Of a stretch of 33,861 nt of DNA, positions 8,251 to 15,158 are shown piece after piece. The notes beneath the pieces were generated by a model that saw only the letters and a program-made list of their open reading frames with translations, was not told the origin of the DNA and ran no database searches. A program made the position numbers and the translations under genes. The DNA is from Bryobacterales bacterium (lineage in GTDB: Bacteria > Acidobacteriota > Terriglobia > Bryobacterales > Bryobacteraceae): positions 1 to 33,861 of the forward strand of contig CANFEY010000049.1 in assembly GCA_947446025.1 (NCBI GenBank), in the 5' to 3' direction. Positions within the stretch are counted from its first letter, which is position 1; every line of letters begins with the position of its first letter.

Positions 8251-9174
8251 CTAAACGATCCCGCCCACTTCACGCACATGACCCCACATGCCGTGATACG
8301 CGTTGTGAAGAAACTGCTTGGGATCGCCCCACTGCGCGTCGTATTCCTTGGTCAGCCCGTCCGCCTGCATTTCATCCGCACCCTTGCCTTGGCGGAACAG
8401 CTTCACCATGCCGTCGCGGATCGCCAGCAGCTTGTCGAAATGCGCTTGCAGATCCGCCTTCGTCATCACCCCGCCGGTGCCGGCGACGATTCGTGTATCG
8501 TCCTTCGCCACCGCCAGCAACGCGCGCTGGCCTTCCACCATGCCGGTGATCCAGCCGCCGGTGGACCAGTCCAAGTCCGGATAGCGCCCCGGCGATACCA
8601 CATCGCCTACCATCAGAAGCTTCGCCTGCGGGAAGTGAACGTAGATATCGCTATCGGTGTGCGCCTGCAGCATGTAGCCCGCTTCAATCTGCTGCCCGCC
8701 GAACTCCATCTTCTTGGTGGTGTAGAACGTCTCCGAGGGCCGAGCGATTTTCGGCACCGGGCTGAACACCTTGCCCGTCCAGTGCATGTCATTCTCCGCG
8801 CCCAGCCACAACTTGGTGTTTTCGTGCGCGACAATCTTTGCGCCCGCCTTGCCCAGCGCTTCGTTCGATCCAGTCGATTCGTAGTGCCAGTGCGTGTTGA
8901 ACAGCACCTTAACAGGCTTGTTCCCGGTCTGCTCCGCGATCAGCTTCAGCAGCTCCGCCGATTCTCCCGGCGACCCGCCGTCCACAAGCAAGCTCCCATC
9001 GGCCGAGGTGTACAGCAGCACGTTTGACCCCGCCCCGCTGATGAGCGTGAAGTCGCCGCCGATCTTGGTAGCGGTCAAGCCCGCTGCTTGTCCAATCGCC
9101 AGCGCCGCCGTCCCGCCCAGCAGAGCCTTCAGGCTATCCCGCCGCGTCAACCGGAAGTTCATCAAAGAGTCCAC
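8251..9174 (-). CDS. Exported metallo-beta-lactamase-fold protein lacking the second metal site
   Basis: This 307-residue MBL-fold protein carries a Tat-like leader (TRRDSLKALLGG at 10-21 and the following hydrophobic stretch). The usual HxHxDH motif reads HWHYES at residues 95-100, so Asp and the third His are replaced by Glu and Ser. The second-site His near the C-terminus, normally in a GHG loop, is Thr (AGTGG, T233). The residues for the first site remain: H95, H97, H172 (AHTDSD) and D191. A one-metal enzyme, or a binding protein, is likely. GTG at 9174 is preceded by a GAGG sequence; the ATG at 9159 is an alternative start. The gene is followed closely by the DUF1592 gene. Confidence 0.88.
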   Translation of the reverse strand: MDSLMNFRLTRRDSLKALLGGTAALAIGQAAGLTATKIGGDFTLISGAGSNVLLYTSADGSLLVDGGSPGESAELLKLIAEQTGNKPVKVLFNTHWHYESTGSNEALGKAGAKIVAHENTKLWLGAENDMHWTGKVFSPVPKIARPSETFYTTKKMEFGGQQIEAGYMLQAHTDSDIYVHFPQAKLLMVGDVVSPGRYPDLDWSTGGWITGMVEGQRALLAVAKDDTRIVAGTGGVMTKADLQAHFDKLLAIRDGMVKLFRQGKGADEMQADGLTKEYDAQWGDPKQFLHNAYHGMWGHVREVGGIV

Positions 9175-9211
9175 CGCCTCAGTCTACTATGGCCAGCAGA
9201 CCGGCTGGTAG

Positions 9212-9231
9212 GGCAGGCGCTTCCGCCTGCC
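9212..9231. repeat. 8-bp-stem hairpin, REP-like or terminator
   Basis: GGCAGGCG and CGCCTGCC form a perfect 8-bp stem around a CTTC loop in the 86-base gap between the M56 gene and the MBL-fold gene. There is no run of T on either side, so it is not a classical intrinsic terminator. GC-rich units of this kind (GGCAGGCGCTTCCGCCTGCC) often occur as dispersed repeats, but only one copy was noticed in this window. Confidence 0.55.
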
Positions 9232-9259
9232 GCAAAAGCGCCACATCTCGATTACCCAG

Positions 9260-10540
9260 CTAGATAAGGTGGAAGCTCACCGCAATCGTGGCCCGAACGG
9301 TAACCGGCTGCCCGTCTTTCATGCCCGGCTTGAATCGCCAAGCTTCCACAGCCTTGATGGCCGCGGCATCCAGCGAAGGCTCGAGCGACTTTGTCACCGC
9401 CACCTGCGTCGGAATCCCACTCGCATCAATCACGACCCCTAACCATACGTCGCCTTCGATCTGCGCGTCCTTGGCTTCTGCCGGGTAGGCAGGCTCCGGC
9501 TTGACGATCGCGACCGGAGCGCTCACCCCATTTCCGATCCGCAAAGGTTCCGTGTTGGGAGCAGGAGCAGGCACAGGCCCAGCCGGAGGCACCACGGGTT
9601 TGGGCGCGGCCTGCGCAAGCAACACAGGCTGGCTATTGACGTCTACCATTTGCGGACGAACAACCCCCGGTGCGGCTGGCGTTGGAGGCGGCGCGATGGT
9701 CCGGGCCTGAAACGCCGCCAGGATCGGTACGGTACAGAATGCGACAACGGCAATCAGCGCACGGCTACCAGCACCCGCCGAGGCTCGCGCCCGCGTCGCG
9801 TCAAGGATCGCGGAAACCCGCTCTGAAAGCGCTGCGTGACGGACCATGGCGACGGCGCTGACTTGCGGCACGCGGTGCAGGCGGCGCGCGACTTCGAGGA
9901 GCTGCTCAGCGTAGCGCACAGGTTCTGTACCCGATGCAAGCACGGCGTCGTCCACCGCCAACTCGGCTTCCTGGCGCAGGCGCGCGACCGCGAACCAGAC
10001 CAAGGGATGGAACCAGAAGATGGCGGCGACCAAACGCGCCAGCGATTGCCACATCCAATCGCGCCGCTGAATGTGGGCCCGCTCGTGCGCCACTGCGATC
10101 GACCAATCACGCGCATACGAAGGGAGCAAAATCGTGGGCCGGATCACGCCCCAGGTCAGCGGAGAAGAAATACTGTGGCTCACCAGGACTGCCCGTTCGC
10201 CGGTTGGCTCAGCGCGACGCGTCAGCCAGTGCAGTTGCGCCACCCCGGCGGCGAAGTGCCCGGCTACGATGAGAAACCCCGTGGCCCATAGGATGCCCCA
10301 AAGGGGAAAGAAGTTGGCCGCAGCGGGAGAACCGGCGGCCGATACCCTATACACAACATCCATTCGGACTGCGCCAGGGACGGTCACCGGGACAAGCAGC
10401 GCAGCGAGCCCACACAACGCCGCCAGCCAAATGCGGTGGCGCAGATCCGCCGACCAGTTGCGGAGCAGCGCCGTCACAACCCAGGCGAGCATCAGTAGAG
10501 CGGTTCCTTTGAACGCCGCCACAACGATTATCGAGGTCAT
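9260..10540 (-). CDS. M56-family (BlaR1-like) membrane metallopeptidase fused to a TonB C-terminal domain
   Basis: This 426-residue membrane protein begins with several transmembrane helices (about residues 5-25, 38-55 and 80-103). The M56 zinc site HERAH is at 152-156, with EAELAVDDAVL near 191-201 supplying the third ligand region. A proline-rich linker follows, then a TonB/TonB-like C-terminal domain from about residue 345 (PEPAYPAEAKDAQIEGDVWL). BlaR1-type proteases cleave or inactivate the cognate BlaI repressor after sensing an external signal. The gene overlaps blaI by four bases (ATGA), so they form a sensor-regulator pair. The penicillin-binding sensor domain of true BlaR1 is absent and is replaced by the TonB domain. 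Confidence 0.9.
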   Translation of the reverse strand: MTSIIVVAAFKGTALLMLAWVVTALLRNWSADLRHRIWLAALCGLAALLVPVTVPGAVRMDVVYRVSAAGSPAAANFFPLWGILWATGFLIVAGHFAAGVAQLHWLTRRAEPTGERAVLVSHSISSPLTWGVIRPTILLPSYARDWSIAVAHERAHIQRRDWMWQSLARLVAAIFWFHPLVWFAVARLRQEAELAVDDAVLASGTEPVRYAEQLLEVARRLHRVPQVSAVAMVRHAALSERVSAILDATRARASAGAGSRALIAVVAFCTVPILAAFQARTIAPPPTPAAPGVVRPQMVDVNSQPVLLAQAAPKPVVPPAGPVPAPAPNTEPLRIGNGVSAPVAIVKPEPAYPAEAKDAQIEGDVWLGVVIDASGIPTQVAVTKSLEPSLDAAAIKAVEAWRFKPGMKDGQPVTVRATIAVSFHLI

Positions 10541-10911
10541 GACTTCTTCTCCTTGTGGGACTGAATGATCGACTCCAACCGGGCCAATTCCTCGACCGAC
10601 ATCTTCGCGGCCGAGCCATCCACCAGCGCCGCTGCGGCATCCGCAGCCGACCCGTCAAAAAACGTCTGCAACATGTGCCGCAGCGCGCTCACCCGCGCCT
10701 TCTGGCGGGAGACAGCAGGCAGGAAAACAAAGCGCGGCCCATCCACTTCATGCCGGATGTGCCCCTTCTCTTCCAGAATGCGGAGCAAGGTGCGGGTAGC
10801 GGAATTGCTAGGCGAATCCGGCAGCGCCGCCTGAATTTCGTTCGCGGTGGCGCGCCCCTGCCGGTAGAGAATATCGACAATCTGACGTTCGCGGCGGCTG
10901 AGAGATTCCAT
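10537..10911 (-). CDS. blaI: BlaI/MecI/CopY-family winged-helix repressor
   Basis: This 124-residue protein matches BlaI regulators. The winged helix starts with LSRRERQIVDILYRQGRATA at residues 4-23, followed by NEIQAALPDSPSNSATRTLLRILEEK (shown here as the recognition region), and a C-terminal dimerisation helix bundle. Such repressors bind palindromic operators as dimers and are inactivated by proteolysis through an M56 partner, which is encoded next with a four-base overlap. The start at 10911 fits the family N-terminus exactly, yet it has no ribosome-binding site. The promoter and palindrome at 10913-10948 indicate an almost leaderless, self-repressed transcript. Confidence 0.92.
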   Translation of the reverse strand: MESLSRRERQIVDILYRQGRATANEIQAALPDSPSNSATRTLLRILEEKGHIRHEVDGPRFVFLPAVSRQKARVSALRHMLQTFFDGSAADAAAALVDGSAAKMSVEELARLESIIQSHKEKKS

Positions 10912-10912
10912 C

Positions 10913-10928
10913 TGTTAAATATTTAACA
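10913..10928. promoter_or_regulatory. Perfect palindromic operator of blaI
   Basis: TGTTAAATATTTAACA is a perfect 16-base palindrome that starts one base upstream of the blaI ATG. It covers the -10 element of the blaI promoter, so a bound repressor would block transcription. It is AT-rich in an otherwise GC-rich region. BlaI family members autoregulate through such dyads, so this is probably the operator for the BlaI protein and hence also for the M56 gene. Confidence 0.72.
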
Positions 10929-10948
10929 CGAACCCGCCCGGCGGTCAA
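10920..10948 (-). promoter_or_regulatory. blaI promoter, near-leaderless
   Basis: Read on the minus strand, TTGACC (10943-10948) and TAAATA (10920-10925) are separated by 17 bases, the ideal sigma-70-type spacing. The start codon begins 9 bases after the -10 hexamer, so transcription would begin at or within about two bases of the ATG. This explains the missing ribosome-binding site. The -35 lies just after the stop of the upstream TonB-domain gene. Confidence 0.65.
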
Positions 10949-10949
10949 G

Positions 10950-11282
10950 TTAATTTTTTAGCAATGAATGAAAACCGATGGTCACCGTCACCTTCACCGC
11001 CACCGGCTCCCCATACTTCATCCCCGGCTTGAAACGCCACTTGCTCAGCGCCGCGATGGCCTCTTTGTCGAGCAACTGCCCAAGCGACCGCGTAACCGCA
11101 ATCTCCGTGGGCATCCCCTTCTCATCGACCATGATCGAGAGCCACACCTCGCCTTTGATGCCCGCGTCCCTCGCCTCTTGGGGATACACAGGTTCCACCC
11201 TGAAGACCGCCACCGGCGGGGTTACGTAGTGTGGGTTCACGGAGTCCGGCGCGAACGCCAGCGCGGCAATGAAAAGAGCCAT
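10950..11282 (-). CDS. Small stand-alone TonB C-terminal-domain protein
   Basis: This 110-residue protein has a short hydrophobic N-terminus (MALFIAALAFA) and a TonB-family C-terminal domain starting around FRVEPVYPQEARDAGIKGEV. The domain is a clear paralogue of the C-terminus of the M56 protein: both share the pattern YPxEAxDAxIxGxVWL, then SLxxxLDxxAIxAxxxWRFKPGMKxGxPV, and a final FH. It lacks the transmembrane and proline-rich spacer of a classical TonB, so energy transduction is doubtful. It may interact with the same partner as the M56-TonB protein or compete with it. It is probably transcribed separately from blaI, which has its own promoter. Confidence 0.85.
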   Translation of the reverse strand: MALFIAALAFAPDSVNPHYVTPPVAVFRVEPVYPQEARDAGIKGEVWLSIMVDEKGMPTEIAVTRSLGQLLDKEAIAALSKWRFKPGMKYGEPVAVKVTVTIGFHSLLKN

Positions 11283-11292
11283 GCAAAGAGTT

Positions 11293-11309
11293 TACACGGC
11301 TCAGGTGTA
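11293..11309. promoter_or_regulatory. Possible operator upstream of the TonB-domain gene
   Basis: TACAC (11293-11297) and GTGTA (11305-11309) form a 5-base inverted repeat with a 7-base spacer, ending 11 bases upstream of the start codon at 11282. TACA/TGTA half-sites are typical of BlaI/MecI operators, so it could be a target of the adjacent BlaI. It does not match the palindrome in front of blaI, so the link is weak. Confidence 0.3.
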
Positions 11310-11341
11310 TCAATTCTTTTACTTGGACGCAACCGCCCTAG

Positions 11342-12214
11342 CTACTTCGTGAGCAGCGTCCGGATGGCCTGCAGCTCCGCCCTCCGCTCCGGCGTCGGCT
11401 CGGGGTAAGACATCTTCAGGCTGGCGAGCGTCTCCACAACCACACGCGAAATCAGAATCTGCGCGTTCGTCTTGTCGTCCGCCGGGACCACGTACCACGG
11501 AGCCGTCTTCGTGCTGGTCGCCGCCAAACACGCTTCGTAGGCCTTCATGTATTGTTTCCAATACTGGCGCACTTCCATATCGGCACTACCGAACTTCCAG
11601 TTCTTCTCCGGCTGATCGATGCGCTTGAGAAACCGCTTGCGCTGTTCGTCCTTCGACATGTGCAGGAAGAACTTCACAACGCGCGTCCCGTTGCGATGCA
11701 AGTGATCTTCCAGATTCACCATCGACGCGTAGCGATCCTTCCAGATCGTCTTGTCATTCGCCAGTTCATCCGGCAGGCTCTGCCCTTGCAGAATCTCCGG
11801 GTGAACGCGCACAATCAGCACCTCTTCGTAATACGACCGGTTGAAGATCCCGATGCGGCCGCGCTCTGGCAACCGGCCGGTGGCCTTCCACAAGAAGTCG
11901 TGATCCAACTCCTCCGCGCTGGGATGTTGGAAGCTGAACACCTGGCAGCCTTGCGGATTCACGCCGGACATGACTCGCTTGATCGCGCTATCCTTGCCGG
12001 CCGCGTCCATCGCCTGAAAGATAAGCAGCAGCGAATGCTCATTGGACGCATACAGCAGGTTCTGCAGCCCGCTGAGTTTGCCCACCTGCTCCGCCAGCAG
12101 TCGCTCGCCCTCTTCTTTGGACTTGTAGAGCGGCTGAATGGCCGTCGCCCACTTATCCAAGCTGACCCGCTTGCCGGGACGAACGCGGAAGTCTTCCGTG
12201 GATACGCTCTTCAC
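11342..12214 (-). CDS. ppk2: Polyphosphate:nucleotide phosphotransferase, PPK2 class III-like
   Basis: This is a second PPK2. Counted from the chosen start, Walker A reads [10 protein letters not shown] at about residues 67-76 and is followed by MSGVNPQGC. The Walker B/lid region [18 protein letters not shown] lies near 123-140. The Asn in place of Asp in the second motif and the SGVNPQG segment are typical of class III PPK2, which can phosphorylate AMP and ADP with polyphosphate. I chose the GTG at 12214, one base after the aldolase stop (TAACGTG). An upstream ATG at 12256 would overlap the aldolase gene by 41 bases and add residues outside the family. It probably shares a transcript with the aldolase. 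Confidence 0.92.
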   Translation of the reverse strand: MKSVSTEDFRVRPGKRVSLDKWATAIQPLYKSKEEGERLLAEQVGKLSGLQNLLYASNEHSLLLIFQAMDAAGKDSAIKRVMSGVNPQGCQVFSFQHPSAEELDHDFLWKATGRLPERGRIGIFNRSYYEEVLIVRVHPEILQGQSLPDELANDKTIWKDRYASMVNLEDHLHRNGTRVVKFFLHMSKDEQRKRFLKRIDQPEKNWKFGSADMEVRQYWKQYMKAYEACLAATSTKTAPWYVVPADDKTNAQILISRVVVETLASLKMSYPEPTPERRAELQAIRTLLTK

Positions 12215-12215
12215 G

Positions 12216-13223
12216 TTAAAGCGTAATCCCCAGCTTCTTGGTCCACGGCTTAGCACCCTTCAGCGCCGCGTTCACCGCGTTGATGTTCTTGACGCCCTCG
12301 GTGGACAGCCAATCTTCCAGCGCCGCCAGGCCCTTCGTGCCGTAGATCGGCATGCCGTCCTTCCACGTCGCGCGGCCGCACAGCACGCCCGAATAATCAG
12401 TGTCCGCTTCGGTGGCCATATTCAGACTCTCCACGAACTGCGCGTTTCCCACCCCGGCCGACAAGTAAATGAACGGCTTGGTGGCGACCTCAGCCGCGTT
12501 GCGGAAGTGCGTCAGCGCTTCGGCCATGCTGTACGCCTTCTCACCCTTATAGACCGCGCTGCCTTCGACGTAGTGCGCGTTGATCGGCACTTCCACCTTC
12601 AGCACATCCACGTTGTACTGCGACTTGCTGAATTCCTTCATGGACCCGATCACCGCCGCCGGCTTGATCTTCGCGTATTCCAAACCCTTCTCATCGCCGC
12701 CCTTCGGATCGTACACAACGAACTCCAGGAAGAACGGAATCTCATACGTCTCGCACTCCGCGCCGATGCGCTCAATGAACGCGTGCTTGATGTCGTTGAC
12801 GCCTGCATCGTCAAACGGCGAGTAATAAATCAGGATTTTGACCGCGTCCGCGCCCCAGTCCACAATGCGCTTCACCGACACGTGCGGCAGCAAGTCCGGC
12901 AACCGCCCCGGCTTGGTGTTGTCATAGCCGCTCTCTTCATACGCCAGCAGCAACCCGGCGTTCGCCGACCGAGCCTTCGCGGCGTCCAGACCCCACTCCG
13001 GGTCCAGCAAAATCGCCGAAGCATGCGGCGTCAAGATGCGAGTCACCGCGGTCTTGAACTCCGACATCATCTGGTCGGTGATCTCTTTTTGGTCCACACC
13101 CTTGGCCGATGCAATCGACTTCTTGAGCGACCCGCGTTGATCCATGGCGGCGGCCGCAATGATGCCGTCCTTATTAGATAGCGCCTTCAGGTGCTTCAGT
13201 TTTCCAGCGGAAAGTTTTGACAT
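12216..13223 (-). CDS. lacD: Class I (LacD-type) tagatose/fructose-bisphosphate aldolase
   Basis: This 335-residue protein matches LacD-type class I aldolases, which split tagatose 1,6-bisphosphate (and often fructose 1,6-bisphosphate) into glyceraldehyde 3-phosphate and dihydroxyacetone phosphate. [10 protein letters not shown] is at residues 26-35, [12 protein letters not shown] starts near 71, and the Schiff-base lysine is K209 in [10 protein letters not shown]129 (AVKILIYY) and E167 lie at the other expected active-site positions. No other lactose or galactitol gene is nearby, so it may be the glycolytic aldolase rather than part of a tagatose pathway. It lies 4 bases after ribF and 1 base before the PPK2 start. 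Confidence 0.92.
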   Translation of the reverse strand: MSKLSAGKLKHLKALSNKDGIIAAAAMDQRGSLKKSIASAKGVDQKEITDQMMSEFKTAVTRILTPHASAILLDPEWGLDAAKARSANAGLLLAYEESGYDNTKPGRLPDLLPHVSVKRIVDWGADAVKILIYYSPFDDAGVNDIKHAFIERIGAECETYEIPFFLEFVVYDPKGGDEKGLEYAKIKPAAVIGSMKEFSKSQYNVDVLKVEVPINAHYVEGSAVYKGEKAYSMAEALTHFRNAAEVATKPFIYLSAGVGNAQFVESLNMATEADTDYSGVLCGRATWKDGMPIYGTKGLAALEDWLSTEGVKNINAVNAALKGAKPWTKKLGITL

Positions 13224-13227
13224 GTTT

Positions 13228-14100
13228 CTACGAGTTTAGTCGGCGGAAGTAGCCGTTCGCTATAGCAACGTCGCGCAAAATCTGCCCCCGCAGCGCTTCC
13301 GGTGAATCAAACTTCCGCTCCGCCCGCACCCGCCGCAGGAATTCGAGCCGCACCCGGTCCGGCCCGGCCCCCTGCAACGCATCCAGCAAATACGTCTCCA
13401 CCGACAGCCCGCCCGCATTCTCAAACGTCGGCCGCATGCCGATATTCGTGATCGAGTTCCACCGTGCCCCGCTCATCAAGTCCGTAGTGCGCGTAATGTA
13501 CACCCCGTTGGCCGGCAGCACCTCGGAATCCGTCCGCAAGTTCAACGTCGGCACCGTCTGCTTTGACCCGATCCCATGCCCGCGCACAATCTCCCCGCTC
13601 ACCGCATACGCCCGCCCCAGCAGCCGCCCAGCCAGTGACACTTCCCCGCCCTCAACCCGCTTGCGGATCTCACTTGACGAAACCACCAGCCCTCGCCTCC
13701 GCACCGCCGCCACCGGCCGCACATCAAACCCGAGCGCAGCCAGCATCCCCACATCCCCGGCGCGCCCCTTGCCGAAGCGGAAATCTTCGCCCACAACAAT
13801 CCCGCGCACGCCGCGCAACGGACCCGCCGCGAACTCCTCCGCCGTCATCCCCGCAAGCCGCGCATCGAACGTCAACACGCGCACGTCGTCCATGCCTTGC
13901 GCGCGCAGCAGCTCGCGCCGCTCCTCAATCGAATCCAGCAACCGGGGCGCCCTCTCCGGCGCAACCACGCACGCCGGGTGCGGATGAAACGTGAGCACCG
14001 CAGCCGTGCAGCCCAGCTCCTTGGCCGTCTCCACCGTCCGCCGCAGCAGCGTCTGGTGCCCCACATGCACACCGTCGAACACCCCAATCGCCGCCACCAT
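13228..14100 (-). CDS. ribF: Bifunctional riboflavin kinase/FAD synthetase
   Basis: This 290-residue RibF makes FMN and FAD from riboflavin and ATP. The N-terminal nucleotidyltransferase domain carries GVFDGVHVGH (residues 6-15), then GEDFRFGKGRAGD and SSSEIRKRV. The C-terminal riboflavin kinase domain has GHGIGSKQTVPTLNL, PANGVY and NIGMRPTF. Length and order match the family. I chose ATG at 14100, which overlaps the stop of the upstream hydrolase gene as TGATG; a GTG one codon earlier is also possible. The gene lies in a tightly packed run of housekeeping genes. Confidence 0.96.
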   Translation of the reverse strand: MVAAIGVFDGVHVGHQTLLRRTVETAKELGCTAAVLTFHPHPACVVAPERAPRLLDSIEERRELLRAQGMDDVRVLTFDARLAGMTAEEFAAGPLRGVRGIVVGEDFRFGKGRAGDVGMLAALGFDVRPVAAVRRRGLVVSSSEIRKRVEGGEVSLAGRLLGRAYAVSGEIVRGHGIGSKQTVPTLNLRTDSEVLPANGVYITRTTDLMSGARWNSITNIGMRPTFENAGGLSVETYLLDALQGAGPDRVRLEFLRRVRAERKFDSPEALRGQILRDVAIANGYFRRLNS

Positions 14101-14870
14101 CACTCCGCCACCTCGATCTCCAACCCGTCATACGCCAGCCGGATGTGCGCAGGTAACTCCGCCTCCGTAGCCGCGTGGCCCAGGTCGTGGCACATGTGCG
14201 TGAAGAACGCCCGCTTTGGCTTCAACTCCTCCACCAGCGCCACCGCATCGTCCAACGTCGTGTGCGTCGGATGCGCCCGCCGCCGCAGCGCGTCCAGGAA
14301 CAACACATCCAACCCTTGCAGCAGCTCCTTTGACTCGGGCGGAATCGCACTGTGATCCGTCAAATACGCCGCCCGCCCGAAGCGGAATCCGTACACCGTG
14401 CCCTTGCCGTGCTCCAGCCGCACCGGCGTAAACTCGCGACCCAGCACCTCAAAGGGCGACCCATCCAGCGTCCGTAAATCGAGCCGCGGCCGCGACGATT
14501 CGCCTTCTTCAAACGCATACGCAAACACGCGCCGGATGATCGCGAACGTCTCTTCAGTGGCATACAACGGAATGGTCGACTTCTGAAAGTAGTTGAACGG
14601 CCGCACATCGTCCAGCCCCAAGATATGGTCCGCATGGGCATGCGTGTAGAGCACCGCATCCAGCCGCTGCAGCCCCACCCGCAACACCTGCGCGCGAAAA
14701 TCCGGCGTGGTGTCAATCAGCACGCTGTGCCCGTCGAACTGCAGCAGCACCGATGGCCGCAGCCGCTTATCGCGCGGGTCCTGCGAGTGGCACACATCGC
14801 ACGAGCAGCCAATTGTAGGCACCCCTGAGCTAGTGCCCGACCCCAACACCGTGATTCGGACTCCGCTCAT
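14100..14870 (-). CDS. PhnP-like metallo-beta-lactamase-fold phosphodiesterase
   Basis: This 256-residue protein has an intact MBL metal motif, HAHADH, at residues 77-82. The glycine-rich start LGSGTSSGVPTIGCSCDVC (8-26) includes cysteines (C22, C24, C27) that bind a structural zinc in PhnP. Later motifs LTDHSAIPP and FTHMCHDLGH supply further ligands. PhnP hydrolyses cyclic ribose phosphates in phosphonate use, but relatives of this type are widespread without phn genes, as here, so the substrate is open. It starts in a four-base overlap with the DUF1844 gene and ends overlapping ribF. Confidence 0.9.
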   Translation of the reverse strand: MSGVRITVLGSGTSSGVPTIGCSCDVCHSQDPRDKRLRPSVLLQFDGHSVLIDTTPDFRAQVLRVGLQRLDAVLYTHAHADHILGLDDVRPFNYFQKSTIPLYATEETFAIIRRVFAYAFEEGESSRPRLDLRTLDGSPFEVLGREFTPVRLEHGKGTVYGFRFGRAAYLTDHSAIPPESKELLQGLDVLFLDALRRRAHPTHTTLDDAVALVEELKPKRAFFTHMCHDLGHAATEAELPAHIRLAYDGLEIEVAE

Positions 14871-15148
14871 TCGACCGGCTTCGTTTCGCTCACCTGCACA
14901 AAACGGAAACGCAGCTCCGTGAGCGAATTTTCCACCAGCCGCTGCTCTTCCAGACTCAAGTTGCCGCGCGTCTTCTCTGCGATCATCGCCAGCAGATCAA
15001 TCGCATGCCGCGCGGCCGGTAGATCCGGCTCGGAGTCTTTTTCTTCCCCAAAGTTCACCAGCCCCAGCCGCATCTCGGCCTGCATCTTCAAGGACAACAC
15101 CAAAAACTCAAACGTAGGAGGAGGTATCGGAAACCCAGCGTCGCTCAT
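14867..15148 (-). CDS. DUF1844 protein
   Basis: This 93-residue protein fits DUF1844: an N-terminal PPPTFEFLVLSLKMQAEMRLG, in which the helix follows a short Pro-rich start, and then DLPAARHAIDLLAMIAEKT and NLSLEEQRLVENSLTELRF. It is all-helical, with no signal peptide and no cysteine. The function is unknown. In many bacteria it sits beside metal-dependent hydrolases, as it does here, where its stop overlaps the start of the PhnP-like gene by four bases. Confidence 0.9.
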   Translation of the reverse strand: MSDAGFPIPPPTFEFLVLSLKMQAEMRLGLVNFGEEKDSEPDLPAARHAIDLLAMIAEKTRGNLSLEEQRLVENSLTELRFRFVQVSETKPVE

Positions 15149-15158
15149 AAGGTACAGT

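Noticed and set aside
12138-13181. A 347-codon open frame on the plus strand
   Set aside because: It is antisense to the LacD-type aldolase, with low-complexity Arg/His/Leu content.
14100-14870. A beta-lactamase or RNase Z assignment for the HAHADH protein
   Set aside because: The Cys-rich GCSCDVC segment and the LTDHS and THMCHD motifs fit PhnP-type phosphodiesterases better than either alternative.
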